Shown: positions 24,481 through 33,633, counted from the first letter of the stretch. The stretch: 42,521 nucleotides of DNA from an uncultured Clostridia bacterium (GCA_947626555.1 CANQSP010000008.1:1-42521); one strand, 5' to 3'. Numbers and translations are program-made. Notes: generated by a model from the letters alone, not told the origin.

Positions 24481-25449
24481 ATGGCAATGAATCCAATGCA
24501 AAGAAAAGCAAATAATTATTTATTAATAGGAGTATTTGTAACTTTACTCATAACAGGAAGTATAATAGGCTTTTTAGTGTATCAATTAGTTAGTATTAAT
24601 AGAGAAAGGGAAGAAGAAAAAAAGAAATTAGCGACTGTATATATATTAGCAGAAGATGTTACTTCTGGATCAGATATAACAGAAGATTTATTTATTCAAC
24701 AAAAAATATCATCTTCAGCAATTCCAACTAATGCAATTGATTTAAGTGTTTTTTATGATAGTGAGACAGATACCACAAATGAATTTGTAGCCAAAATTAA
24801 TATTTCAGCTGGAACAATTGTAACAGATGAAATGATAGTTGAAAAAGGTGAAGAAATAACAGCAGATGTAAGAAAACAAGAATACAATATGTTAGTATTG
24901 CCATCACAATTACAAACAGGTTCATATGTGGATGTTAGATTATTTATGCCAAATGGTCAAGATTACATAGTAATTTCTAAAAAGAAAGTTACAATTCCAC
25001 AAAATATAGATATGACATCTTCGCCTACAACGATATGGTTAAATATGTCAGAGGCAGATATTTTGGTAATGAGTAATGCAATAGTAGAGGCATATACTGT
25101 ACCAGGTTCAAAATTATATGTAACTGAATATGTTGAACCAGGAAATCAAGAAAAGTCATCTCCTACATATGTTATTAAACCTGCAATATATCAATTAATA
25201 ACTGCAGACCCTAACGTTGTTAATGAGGCAAAAAATGAATTAGTAACTAGATATTTAAAAGATATTAGATATGTAGGTGATGGAGTAAACTATAGCAACG
25301 AAAATAGTGCAGAGGTTAGAGCCGATATAGATGGTATGTTATCAATGTTTGCTGAGGATGCATTAGAAAATATAGAAGATAAAGTTAATGATGAAATGCA
25401 AAAAGCAGCACAAGAAAGACAAGATTATCTAGAATCATTAGGAGGATAA
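24481..25449 (+). CDS. cpaB: CpaB/RcpC-like SAF-domain protein of Tad-type pilus
   Basis: 322 residues. A transmembrane segment (about 15-38, GVFVTLLITGSIIGFLVYQL) is followed by a SAF domain (VYILAEDVTSGSDITEDLFI; SAGTIVTDEMI) and an RcpC/CpaB-type region (LPSQLQTGSYVDVRLFMPNG). In Tad systems CpaB lies outside the membrane and links pilus and wall or outer membrane. The ATG at 24481 follows AAGGAGG by eight bases; an in-frame ATG 19 codons upstream has no binding site. It heads the operon that continues through the TadZ-like, CpaF and TadB/C genes. Confidence 0.88.
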   Translation: MAMNPMQRKANNYLLIGVFVTLLITGSIIGFLVYQLVSINREREEEKKKLATVYILAEDVTSGSDITEDLFIQQKISSSAIPTNAIDLSVFYDSETDTTNEFVAKINISAGTIVTDEMIVEKGEEITADVRKQEYNMLVLPSQLQTGSYVDVRLFMPNGQDYIVISKKKVTIPQNIDMTSSPTTIWLNMSEADILVMSNAIVEAYTVPGSKLYVTEYVEPGNQEKSSPTYVIKPAIYQLITADPNVVNEAKNELVTRYLKDIRYVGDGVNYSNENSAEVRADIDGMLSMFAEDALENIEDKVNDEMQKAAQERQDYLESLGG

Positions 25450-25479
25450 TAATAAATTACAATAATGACGGAGGATGCA

Positions 25480-26181
25480 ATGAAAAAAGTAGGTTTTATT
25501 GGGGGATATGAAAAAACAGATTTTATATTATATTTGTCAAAATTGTTAGTAGAAATGGGAAATACAGTTTTATTTATAGATGCGACAATAACACAAAAAT
25601 CAAGATATACTATTCCTACTATTAACAATGTAAAAATGTATATTACTCAATATGAGGGAATAGATATTGCGGTAGGATTTGAAAATTATAATCTTATAAA
25701 ACAATATTCAGGTATACCTATGAGTTCACCAATTAACTATGATTATATACTAATTGATGTAGATACACCTAACATGGCTAGAAATTTTGAGTTAGAAAAG
25801 TGTGACCATAATTATTTTGTTACATCTTTCGACTTATACTCAGTAAAAAGAGGGATAATTACTTTTAATGCATTCCAAGAACCAGTTAATATGACTAAAG
25901 TTATATTTTCAAGAAAGGTAACAAAGCAAGAAAACGAATATATAAATTATTTAACAAAAGAATGTAAAGTAATTTGGAATGAACAAGCTACTGTTTATAT
26001 GCCTTTTGAATTAGGTGATCAATCAGTAATATATGAAAATCAAAAGGCAGAAAAAATTAGAATGGGAAATTTAACTAACCAATATAAAGAAGGCTTAATG
26101 TATATAGCAACTCAATTAACAGGAGAAGAAAGCTACATACAAATTAAGAGAATAATGAAAAAAATAGAAAGAGGAATATAG
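25480..26181 (+). CDS. Small MinD/TadZ-like protein with degenerate P-loop (first copy)
   Basis: A 233-residue protein that starts directly with the MinD-like strand: KKVGFIGGYEKTDFILYLSK. The deviant Walker A is altered. The signature lysine is replaced by Ile, and the Gly before the P-loop Lys is Glu (GGYEKTD), while Lys-Thr remain. VLFIDATI, YDYILIDVDTPN and DHNYFVTSFDLYSVKRG follow the MinD switch order. There is no receiver domain. Probably a TadZ/CpaE-like partner of the CpaF ATPase. The ATG at 25480 lies after GGAGG; an in-frame ATG at 25465 precedes that site and is less likely. It is one base from the next gene. Confidence 0.75.
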   Translation: MKKVGFIGGYEKTDFILYLSKLLVEMGNTVLFIDATITQKSRYTIPTINNVKMYITQYEGIDIAVGFENYNLIKQYSGIPMSSPINYDYILIDVDTPNMARNFELEKCDHNYFVTSFDLYSVKRGIITFNAFQEPVNMTKVIFSRKVTKQENEYINYLTKECKVIWNEQATVYMPFELGDQSVIYENQKAEKIRMGNLTNQYKEGLMYIATQLTGEESYIQIKRIMKKIERGI

Positions 26182-26182
26182 A

Positions 26183-27022
26183 ATGGCTATTATAGCATTT
26201 TGGAGTAGAGAAAAAAATGAAACAGGACAAACGCTATCAATGGTAGCATTAAGTACTTATATGGCAGTGGAGCATAATAGGAGAATTTTAGCGGTAAGTA
26301 CAGAATTCAATGACAGAACACTAGAAAATTGCTTTTGGAATATGTCAAAACAAGGTACAATAGCTAGAGAAATAGCAAGTAGTAATCAAGTTGGTTTTGA
26401 GTCAGGATTTGAAGGTTTAGTAAAAATAGTAACTAGTAATAAAACTTCTAATTCCATAGTTTCAAATTATGCAAAAGTAGTTTTCAAAGATAGGTTTGAT
26501 ATTTTATGTTCAGCAAGTACAAAAAACTATGAAGAATATAAATCAATATGCAATATGTATCCTCAAATTTTAGAAGTTGCCAACAAAGACTATGAATTAG
26601 TATTTGTAGATATATCAAAAAAAATGCCACCAAATGTTGCTAATAAAATTTTACAAATGGCAGATGTTATAGTAATTAATATAACTCAAAAGTTAATGAT
26701 AATAGATGATTATATAAACTTAAGAGAAAATAATGAGTTTTTTAAGAAAAATAATATAATGTTAAATATAGGTAGATATGATAAATTTTCAAAGTATAAT
26801 GCAAAAAATGTAACAAGATATATAAGGCAAAAAAAAGAAGTATCAGTTATACCATATAATACATTATTTTTCGAAGCAACATCAGAATCAAAAGTTGCAG
26901 AATTCTTTTTAAGATTTAGAGGAGCAAAGGAAAATGATAGGAATGGTACATTCATAAATGAAGTGAGAAAAATGTCAGACAATTTATTATTTAAAATACA
27001 GGAAGTACAAATGAATAGATAG
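26183..27022 (+). CDS. Small MinD/TadZ-like protein with degenerate P-loop (second copy)
   Basis: A 279-residue protein. IIAFWSREKNETGQTLSMVA occupies the position of the MinD KGGVGKTT loop. The signature lysine is kept (K of KNETGQT), but the catalytic P-loop lysine is Gln. The following strand RRILAVSTEFND, then YELVFVDISKKMPPN and ADVIVINITQKLMIIDDY, match the MinD fold order. ATP hydrolysis is doubtful; a binding or scaffold role is more likely. It is translationally coupled to the previous gene (one-base gap) and 21 bases from cpaF. Confidence 0.75.
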   Translation: MAIIAFWSREKNETGQTLSMVALSTYMAVEHNRRILAVSTEFNDRTLENCFWNMSKQGTIAREIASSNQVGFESGFEGLVKIVTSNKTSNSIVSNYAKVVFKDRFDILCSASTKNYEEYKSICNMYPQILEVANKDYELVFVDISKKMPPNVANKILQMADVIVINITQKLMIIDDYINLRENNEFFKKNNIMLNIGRYDKFSKYNAKNVTRYIRQKKEVSVIPYNTLFFEATSESKVAEFFLRFRGAKENDRNGTFINEVRKMSDNLLFKIQEVQMNR

Positions 27023-27043
27023 CCTTAAGAAAGGAGCCTAAAA

Positions 27044-28234
27044 ATGAATTTTTTTAACATAATATTAATTTTAGCAGTTTTAGCTATTGCAGGATATCTA
27101 GTAGCAAGGAACTTAAAAAAGAAACAAGATGAAAAAGTTGAAGAACAAGTAAATGTAGATGATAAAACATATACATTAGAAATGATGACAGCTTTTATTA
27201 AGAAAAGGCTAGATGAAATAACTAAGATAAACCTTTATGATATAGGCTTATCAGAAGAAGAGTTAAAAAGAAGAAAAAATAAAAAGTATGAATTAAAAAA
27301 GGCTTTAAAAGGCTGTACTTATGGTGATGTTAATGATAAAAAATATATAAAAGAACTAATATATGATTTGCTGGAAAAAGAATATGGCGTTACTGAACTA
27401 AATGTATCTAGAGCCATTTCTTTTGATATACCATCACTTCTAACTTCACAAGACAAATTTGATATTATTTTATATATGTATAAACAGGAATTTGGCTATG
27501 AAGCTTTAACAGAGATAATAAAAAAATATGATTTAGCGAGATTAAAGTATGTAGAAGGAGAAGCAAAACCATCTTATGTTATAACAAGCAGTGAAATAGA
27601 TGAAATTTTTGAGAAAGAAAACTTTATGCTAACCTTTCAAGATAAATTAAATGTAGTAGTTCAAAGAATATATCAACACTATAAAGGTTACAGTAGTATA
27701 GATGAAATAAGGGATATGAATATTGATGGTATTTCAGGTGGTGTATCTGGTTTACCAGAAAGCTTTTTAAGTCAAGTTGCACAAACAGATGGTGATTACA
27801 TAGAGCAAATAATAGACCATAAAGTTCCACGTGCTTGTGATAGTATTTGGATAATGTTCCAAGGTAAATCAATTCGTTTAGAATTTTTATCTTTTGGTAC
27901 AGAAGCAGAATTAAAAAGAGTATGTCAGAACATATACAAATATAATAACCCAGGACAGTTGTCTGATACAAATGGATATAAGATTAATGAAATGAAAGAT
28001 GGTTCTCGTGTTGTTGTTGTAAGACCAAGTATGTCAGAAACATGGGCATTTTTCGTAAGAAAATTTGACGTAAAGCGTGCAACATTAGAGCAAATTATTA
28101 GATTCCCTGGTAAGGAAGATGCAATAGATTTATTAAAATATTTAGTAAAAGGTGCAAGAATCATATCACTTACAGGAGAGCAAGGATGCCGGAAAAACAA
28201 CAATGCTTATGGCAATGATAGAAAATATATATGA
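27044..28234 (+). CDS. cpaF: CpaF/TadA-type secretion ATPase, N-terminal part (frameshifted in the P-loop)
   Basis: The first 382 codons encode an N-terminal membrane segment (FFNIILILAVLAIAGYLVAR, residues 3-22), not usual for the cytoplasmic CpaF family, and then the CpaF N-terminal domain. Typical parts are YGVTELNVSRA, VVVQRIYQHYKGYSSIDEIR, SGGVSGLPESF, DSIWIMFQGKSIRLEF, DGSRVVVVRPSMSETWAFFV and ARIISLTGEQGC. At 28189-28190 an extra C moves the frame and the reading ends at 28234 in an unrelated tail. Removing one C restores GEQGCGKTT and joins this frame to the following feature, giving a 654-residue protein (27044-29009). Sequencing error, true mutation and recoding cannot be told apart here. 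Confidence 0.85.
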   Translation: MNFFNIILILAVLAIAGYLVARNLKKKQDEKVEEQVNVDDKTYTLEMMTAFIKKRLDEITKINLYDIGLSEEELKRRKNKKYELKKALKGCTYGDVNDKKYIKELIYDLLEKEYGVTELNVSRAISFDIPSLLTSQDKFDIILYMYKQEFGYEALTEIIKKYDLARLKYVEGEAKPSYVITSSEIDEIFEKENFMLTFQDKLNVVVQRIYQHYKGYSSIDEIRDMNIDGISGGVSGLPESFLSQVAQTDGDYIEQIIDHKVPRACDSIWIMFQGKSIRLEFLSFGTEAELKRVCQNIYKYNNPGQLSDTNGYKINEMKDGSRVVVVRPSMSETWAFFVRKFDVKRATLEQIIRFPGKEDAIDLLKYLVKGARIISLTGEQGCRKNNNAYGNDRKYI

Positions 28235-29009
28235 AACAATGAACCTTCGTATTACTGAAACAGCATTTGAGTTGCATTTAAGAAAAATATATCCAACAAG
28301 AAATATATTATCAATGCGTGAAACAGAAACAGTATCTGGACAAGACTGTTTGGATGTTCAGAAAAAGACAGATGGTTCTGTTAATATCATTGGTGAGGTT
28401 GCAACTGACCCCGTTGCATCTTGGATGATTCAATCTGCACAAGTTGCATCTAAGTTTACTTTATTTACTCACCATGCTAAAACTTTTCCAGACTTAGTAA
28501 CAGCACTTCGTAACTCTATGTTAAGAGCAGGGGTATTCAAAGATGAAAGAACAGCAGAAGAGCAGGTCGTTCAAGTATTAAACTTTGATATACACTTAGT
28601 AAAGGACTTTAGAGGAAGAAGATACATAGAAAGAGTAACAGAATGTATACCAGTTGAACAAAAAAATGAATATACATTTGATCATAGAAAAGAGAAAACC
28701 ATAGAGGGAAAATTAGATAAATTTATAGATAATGCTACATATTACTTTACAAAAACTACCAATAGAGAACTATATAGATATCAAAACATATTAGAGTATC
28801 ATGATGGCGAATATGTGCTAACAAACAAAATAACAGATAACAACATTAGAGAAATGCTAAACAATATGGATGATGCAGATGCAGAAGAATTTATAAAATT
28901 TGTAGAAGAAAAATGGGGAGTAAAAGTAGCAAGATATGAAGACGAAGAAATTGACGGAGATAATTTAGAAATAAAAAGAAAAAGAAAGAAAACAACAAAT
29001 CAAATTTAA
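28152..29009 (+). CDS. cpaF: CpaF/TadA-type secretion ATPase, C-terminal part (downstream of the frameshift)
   Basis: The meaningful sequence begins at 28191 (GKTTMLMAMIENIYE). It carries the rest of the ATPase: LRITETAFELHLRKIYPTRN, the Walker B region VNIIGEVATDPVASWMIQSA, the His box TLFTHHAKTFPDLVTALRNS, and the arginine-rich end of the catalytic domain (VKDFRGRRYIERVTEC). GEVATDP replaces the common GEVRGxE. The tail (about 100 residues, LYRYQNILEYHDGEYVLTNK onward) is charged. A GTG at 28152 is the first start in this frame but has no ribosome binding site, so separate translation is unlikely. CpaF powers pilin extrusion in Tad systems. Confidence 0.85.
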   Translation: MQESYHLQESKDAGKTTMLMAMIENIYETMNLRITETAFELHLRKIYPTRNILSMRETETVSGQDCLDVQKKTDGSVNIIGEVATDPVASWMIQSAQVASKFTLFTHHAKTFPDLVTALRNSMLRAGVFKDERTAEEQVVQVLNFDIHLVKDFRGRRYIERVTECIPVEQKNEYTFDHRKEKTIEGKLDKFIDNATYYFTKTTNRELYRYQNILEYHDGEYVLTNKITDNNIREMLNNMDDADAEEFIKFVEEKWGVKVARYEDEEIDGDNLEIKRKRKKTTNQI

Positions 29010-29028
29010 GATAGAGGTGAAATAAAAC

Positions 29029-31110
29029 ATGTCATCAGACTTATTATTATATATGGTTGCTGTAGCAGGTGGCTTGCTTGTAGCAATAATAATTGCATAT
29101 ATTTATGTTAATAAAAATGATAAAAACAAAAAGTATATAAATCAATTACAAGCAGGTACTAAAGAGACTAAGTTCTCAATGGAGGTAACATACCAAAAAT
29201 TATACATGTTTTATTTAAAAGTACCATTTTTAAAAAGGTATGTTCTAAAATTAAGAAGAAGGCTTGAAATAATAAACCTAGATGATGAATATTTAACAAG
29301 AAATAGATCTTCTAAAATTTTAACTAGAGCATTAGCAATAATCATACCATTAACAATAATAATAATGGTAATAACTAGTAACAATTTACTATTAATGTGT
29401 ATATTATTAATATTTGAAATATTTATTGTAGATACCATTATAGATGGAATGGTAGATAAAATTGATAATAATTTATTAAAGCAACAAATACATTTTTTTT
29501 CTGAGATAAGACATGCATATAATGAATTCAATATGGTAGAAGAAGCAATATATCAAACTGCACAAGACGATGATAATCCAGAAATGTCTAGGCAAGCTGA
29601 AAAAATATACGATGTATTAATATCAAATGACCCTGAATCTGAGCTTGAAAAATATTATGATATAGCTCCAAATAGTTATTTAAAAGAATTTGCAGGAGTT
29701 TCATATTTAACAAAAGAATTTGGAGATAGAAAAGTTGATGGAGCATCATTATATTTAAAAAATTTAAATAATATTACTCAAGAAATGCAACTTGAAATAT
29801 TAAAAAGAGATAAATTAGATTATGTATTTCAGAGCTTATCTGTTATTTCAATAGTACCAATGCTTGCAATTGAGCCAATAAAAAATTGGGCGGTATCAAT
29901 GTTTAGTTTTACAGCATCTTTCTATCAAGGAAAAGATGGAATGTTGGTACAAATTTTATTGCTAGTTTTAACCTTTGTATGTTATATACTAACTAGAAAA
30001 TTAAAAGATAACGGCTCAACTTCAATGAATACAAAAAATACAGAAAATCCATGGCAGGAAAAATTATATAGAATAAAGCCAGTAAAGAAAATAGTAGACT
30101 TATTTATACCAAAAGAAGGAACTAAAGAAAACAGAAAAATAAAGAAACAAATGAAAGATGCAGCATCAAAAGATAAGATTCAATGGATTTATATAAATAG
30201 GTTAACGTTATGTATTTCTGCATTTTTTATATCACTATTTTTATTTTTCCAATTACATCAGATTACAATAAATAATGTTTATACAGATCCTACAACAACA
30301 TATGATATAATAGGGGCTATGACAGATAAACAACAAAAAACTGCAATGCAGTTAACAGAGTCGGATAATCAATATATAGAAGTATTTAAAAATGATTCAG
30401 ATTTAAAAGTTGAAAAAATTGTATCTGCAATGGATAGTGGAAGAATAAATGATACATATATAAACTCTAAAGATGAAGAAATGGTAGATGCAGCAGAAAG
30501 AATTATAGAAAAAATTGGAATAATTAAGAGTGAGTATTTAAGTTGGGTCGAAGTTTTAGGAGCAATTGTAGTAGCTATGATAGCATATATGGCTCCAATA
30601 CTAATGTTAATTTTCCAAACTAAAATGCGTCAATTGGAAATGGAAGATGAGGTAATGCAATTCCAAACAATAATACTTATGCTTATGAGAATTGAGAGAG
30701 TAAATGTTGAAATTATATTAGAGTGGCTTGAAAGATATGCAAATATATTCAAAGATCCACTAAGTAAGTGTATTAATAACTATGAAAGTGGTGCATGGGA
30801 AGCATTAGAAGCAATGAAAGAAGATGTAACATATGAAGATTTTATAAGAATAATTCAAAGTCTTCAATCAGCAGTTGAAAAAATACCAATAAAAGATGCA
30901 TTTGATGAATTAGATACAGAAAGAGACTATTATCAAGCTAAAAGGAAAGAATCAAATGACAGATTAATTTCTAGAAAAGGTATGATAGGAAAAGGTATAG
31001 GTTTTGCTCCTATGGTAGTACTATTTGTAGGCTATTTAATTGTACCACTAGTATTTATAGGATTAACAAGTATGAGTAATTCATTTAATTCATTAGCAAA
31101 CATGAGATAA
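29029..31110 (+). CDS. TadB-TadC-like fused inner-membrane platform protein
   Basis: A 693-residue membrane protein with two halves, each resembling a type II secretion F (TadB/TadC) domain. The first half has a membrane segment at 5-27, a pair near 103-150, and HFFSEIRHAYNEFNMVEEAI. The second has segments near 390-412 and 507-530, then FQTIILMLMRIERVNVEIIL, KCINNYESGAWEALEAMKED, IIQSLQSAVEKIPIKDAFDE and a final membrane segment near 660-683. In Tad systems TadB and TadC are separate proteins that form the platform on which CpaF acts; here they appear joined, with an extracytoplasmic insert (about 413-505). It follows cpaF by 19 bases and precedes the pilin-like genes. Confidence 0.8.
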   Translation: MSSDLLLYMVAVAGGLLVAIIIAYIYVNKNDKNKKYINQLQAGTKETKFSMEVTYQKLYMFYLKVPFLKRYVLKLRRRLEIINLDDEYLTRNRSSKILTRALAIIIPLTIIIMVITSNNLLLMCILLIFEIFIVDTIIDGMVDKIDNNLLKQQIHFFSEIRHAYNEFNMVEEAIYQTAQDDDNPEMSRQAEKIYDVLISNDPESELEKYYDIAPNSYLKEFAGVSYLTKEFGDRKVDGASLYLKNLNNITQEMQLEILKRDKLDYVFQSLSVISIVPMLAIEPIKNWAVSMFSFTASFYQGKDGMLVQILLLVLTFVCYILTRKLKDNGSTSMNTKNTENPWQEKLYRIKPVKKIVDLFIPKEGTKENRKIKKQMKDAASKDKIQWIYINRLTLCISAFFISLFLFFQLHQITINNVYTDPTTTYDIIGAMTDKQQKTAMQLTESDNQYIEVFKNDSDLKVEKIVSAMDSGRINDTYINSKDEEMVDAAERIIEKIGIIKSEYLSWVEVLGAIVVAMIAYMAPILMLIFQTKMRQLEMEDEVMQFQTIILMLMRIERVNVEIILEWLERYANIFKDPLSKCINNYESGAWEALEAMKEDVTYEDFIRIIQSLQSAVEKIPIKDAFDELDTERDYYQAKRKESNDRLISRKGMIGKGIGFAPMVVLFVGYLIVPLVFIGLTSMSNSFNSLANMR

Positions 31111-31179
31111 AAGAAAATATATTGAATTTACTTTACGAATAAGTGCAACATTAGTAAAACGAAAGGAATGAAAGTTAGT

Positions 31180-31890
31180 ATGGAAAATGCATCAAAAGCA
31201 CTTATGATGGCAGGTGGAATACTGTTAAGTTTAATGATAATAGGTCTAGTTGTATTTGCTTTTGGAAAAATAAATGAGTCACGAGAACAATCTCAAAGAG
31301 ATGCAGATACAGCACAAGCTTTAGAATATAATAAAAGATTTGAACAATATAATAAAAAGATATTATATGGAAGTGATATAATATCTGCAATAAATAGAGT
31401 AGAGGATTATAATGCAATAGAAGCAGATGAAGATTCAGGCTTTAAACCAATCACTATAGAAATTAATATAATAAATCAAATTGCATTGGTTGATAGAAAT
31501 TGGGATAGTAACTATAAAGACTATACTATTACAAGTGGATTACATAAAGACCCAAATGATGTTACTGCTTTAAAAAGAATATTTAATAATATAGATAGAA
31601 AAACAGAAGAATTAGAAGGTCAATATACGAATATAGGAAAATTAATAAATTTGCAAAATCAGTACAAATATCAACTATCTTCAAGTAATTATGAAGCAAA
31701 GCTTAAAGAGTATAGCATAGATAAAAGTAAAAGGCTAGTAGATATTGAAAATGAAATAGAAGTTTACAAAGCTCTTAGTTCAACACTTTCAAGTTTTAGG
31801 GCAAAATTTTTCTCTTGTGAGGGAATAGAATATGATAATAATTCAAGAAGAGTTTCAGTTATGAAATTTAAAGAGGTAAATCCAGATTAA
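31180..31890 (+). CDS. Pilin-like single-anchor protein 1 (MENASKAL family)
   Basis: A 236-residue protein. MENASKALMMAGGILLSLMI begins a single membrane segment (about 9-30). The soluble part has YNKRFEQYNKKILYGSDIIS, a coiled-coil middle, and a C-terminal strand pair (FSCEGIEYDNNSRRVSV). This plan is shared with the genes at 31954, 32606 and 33096. There is no prepilin peptidase site (no Lys/Arg-Gly leader). An upstream in-frame ATG at 31168 abuts the AAAGGA site, so 31180 is preferred on spacing and family agreement. Context suggests a minor pilin or pseudopilin. Confidence 0.72.
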   Translation: MENASKALMMAGGILLSLMIIGLVVFAFGKINESREQSQRDADTAQALEYNKRFEQYNKKILYGSDIISAINRVEDYNAIEADEDSGFKPITIEINIINQIALVDRNWDSNYKDYTITSGLHKDPNDVTALKRIFNNIDRKTEELEGQYTNIGKLINLQNQYKYQLSSSNYEAKLKEYSIDKSKRLVDIENEIEVYKALSSTLSSFRAKFFSCEGIEYDNNSRRVSVMKFKEVNPD

Positions 31891-31953
31891 TTAAGTATAG
31901 GTTTATAGGTAAAACCAGATAAAAACCTAAATTTATTATGTAAGGAAGTTAAA

Positions 31954-32544
31954 ATGGAAAATGCATCTAAAGCTTTAATAATGGCTGCATCTGTATTGGT
32001 TGCTGTTATGGTAATAACTGTAGGAGTAGTAATATTCAGTATATTTGGGAAATACTCTGCAGAGGCTCAAGCAGAGCTCGCAGCAATTGCTGATAACGAA
32101 TTTAATGCTAAATTTTTAAAATATATAACTTATGTTAGTGGTGACATGACTAATGAAGAGTTAGAGGCAGATAGGGTATTGTTAACAGCACATGATGTAG
32201 TAACAATTGCAGGATATGCAAGAGAAAGTAATGAAAAATTAGGTTTTTATGACCCAGCAAATGGCTATACAGAGGAAGATTGGAAATCTGATGCAACACA
32301 ATATGTGCAAGTAGATATAAAAGATAAACAAGGTAATAATATTATATATGAGCATTTTGAAAATTACAATTTGAGTAAATATATTGAATTTATAGATAAT
32401 AATTCAATAATTCATACCAGGGATGAAGTTACAAATGAAATAATAGATGCAAATACTAAGTATTATGTCTGTAATATAGATAATGTACGAATAAGTTTAG
32501 ATACAAAAAGAATAAAGTATATTGACATAAGACCTATAAATTAG
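31954..32544 (+). CDS. Pilin-like single-anchor protein 2 (MENASKAL family)
   Basis: A 196-residue protein. MENASKALIMAASVLVAVMV begins a membrane helix (about 9-32) followed by AEAQAELAAIADNEFNAKFL, the family's FN.KF..Y element, and TAHDVVTIAGYARESN in place of the G.DI...I...N element. The C-terminal strands end YVCNIDNVRISLDTKRIKYI. The acidic soluble domain should lie outside the cell. AAGGA gives the start at seven bases. It lies 63 bases after the previous family member. Confidence 0.72.
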   Translation: MENASKALIMAASVLVAVMVITVGVVIFSIFGKYSAEAQAELAAIADNEFNAKFLKYITYVSGDMTNEELEADRVLLTAHDVVTIAGYARESNEKLGFYDPANGYTEEDWKSDATQYVQVDIKDKQGNNIIYEHFENYNLSKYIEFIDNNSIIHTRDEVTNEIIDANTKYYVCNIDNVRISLDTKRIKYIDIRPIN

Positions 32545-32561
32545 AAAAAATAATAAAAATA

Positions 32562-32590
32562 TTGAAATATGTAGAAGAAAGTGTTATAAT
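32562..32590 (+). promoter_or_regulatory. Internal promoter within the pilin-like gene run
   Basis: TTGAAA (32562-32567) and a perfect TATAAT (32585-32590) with a 17-base spacer lie 15 bases before the start of the 32606 gene. The very short leader is unusual but the match is strong. Confidence 0.7.
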
Positions 32591-32605
32591 ATAGAGTAGG
32601 AGGTT

Positions 32606-33046
32606 ATGTTGAAGAAAAAGGTAATATTTTTTATAATAATTATAGTTGTAATAGCAACAGCAGTTATATACTATATAGGAAATTATCAAATGCAATTAAA
32701 TGAATTAAAAAAAATAAATTCAAATTATGAATTATATTATGACAAAGAAATTTTAGGTACAGATATAATCTCAATAATTAATAAGACTATGGACTGGAAT
32801 GAACAAAATGATATTCCTAAGAACGAAAAAGGAGAGTATCAGGAAAATGATACAAATTCTATTATAATAACAGTTAAATTTAAAGGAATAGAAGATCAAG
32901 AATTTATATATAGAATGGAAGCAATTGCAAAACAAGGTTCAGTAGAATTTGTAAAAAATTTTGGAGGAATTACTTTTAAGTGCACAAATATAGAATATCA
33001 CGAAAAATCTAAAATGGTAAAAAGTCTGTTTATAGAACAAATGTAG
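32606..33046 (+). CDS. Pilin-like single-anchor protein 3 (short, diverged)
   Basis: A 146-residue protein with a Lys-rich start and one membrane segment (KVIFFIIIIVVIATAVIYYI). It lacks the MENASKAL start but shares YYDKEILGTDIISIINKTMD with the 31180 protein (YNKKILYGSDIISAINRVED). It also shares the C-terminal FKCTNIEYHEKSK pattern (compare FSCEGIEYDNNSR). It is therefore a diverged relative. The start could be ATG 32606 or TTG 32609; GTAGGAGG lies only a few bases before. A promoter lies immediately upstream. Confidence 0.7.
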   Translation: MLKKKVIFFIIIIVVIATAVIYYIGNYQMQLNELKKINSNYELYYDKEILGTDIISIINKTMDWNEQNDIPKNEKGEYQENDTNSIIITVKFKGIEDQEFIYRMEAIAKQGSVEFVKNFGGITFKCTNIEYHEKSKMVKSLFIEQM

Positions 33047-33095
33047 TTATTAATTTTTAAATTAATATAAAAAAAAAACAAGGGAGGAATTTATT

Positions 33096-33584
33096 ATGGA
33101 AAATGCGTCAAAAGCTTTAATTATAGCAGGAGCAATTATATTAGCGGTATTAATTATAGGTTTAGGTATGATGGTATTTATGCAATCAAATAATGTTGTA
33201 GATCCTGGTTCTGAAATGGATGCTTTAGCTAGGGATCAATTTAATTCAAAATTTACACCATATGAAGGAACAATGCAAGGTTCAAGAGTTATGAATTTAT
33301 GTGATACAGTTAGACAGGTTAACATGCAGTATAGAGATGATAATACAAAACAAGTATTAATTGAGGGTGGAGATAAAGATACAGAAGATTTTACAGATGC
33401 TAATCAATATTCTGGTACAGCAACTGACGATTCAGGATCAGAAGAAAATGTTACAAAGAAATTAAATTCTGCTACAACAGTAAAGAAAGCGATAAGATCT
33501 GGAAAAACATATAATGTCACTTTCCAATATGATAAAAATACTGGTTTAATCTGTACAATTCATGTTAGAGACTTAGCTGAATAA
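33096..33584 (+). CDS. Pilin-like single-anchor protein 4, candidate major subunit (MENASKAL family)
   Basis: A 162-residue protein. MENASKALIIAGAIILAVLI begins the membrane helix. ARDQFNSKFTPYEGTMQGSR and VMNLCDTVRQVNMQY form the family's FN.KF..YEG...G..V...... N core. NVTFQYDKNTGLICTIHVRD is the C-terminal strand pair. The strong AGGGAGG site and the following hairpin (33607-33633), together with the compact size, make it the best candidate for the main subunit; this is inference. It holds one Cys in the core and one near the C-terminus, which could form a disulphide. Confidence 0.75.
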   Translation: MENASKALIIAGAIILAVLIIGLGMMVFMQSNNVVDPGSEMDALARDQFNSKFTPYEGTMQGSRVMNLCDTVRQVNMQYRDDNTKQVLIEGGDKDTEDFTDANQYSGTATDDSGSEENVTKKLNSATTVKKAIRSGKTYNVTFQYDKNTGLICTIHVRDLAE

Positions 33585-33606
33585 TGGTATAAGTATAAAA
33601 AGAAAA

Positions 33607-33633
33607 AGTAGTAAAAAGAAATTTTTTACTACT
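33607..33633 (+). terminator. Hairpin after the candidate major pilin-like gene
   Basis: AGTAGTAAAAA (33607-33617) pairs with TTTTTACTACT (33623-33633) around a short GAAA-containing loop. T-rich sequence lies in the stem's 3' arm rather than after it. It may attenuate read-through or protect the upstream transcript. Confidence 0.55.

Noticed and set aside
28187..28200. Programmed frameshift as the main explanation of the cpaF break
   Set aside because: No clear slippery heptamer or following structure is visible; CGG is rare but that alone is weak. Kept only as an alternative.
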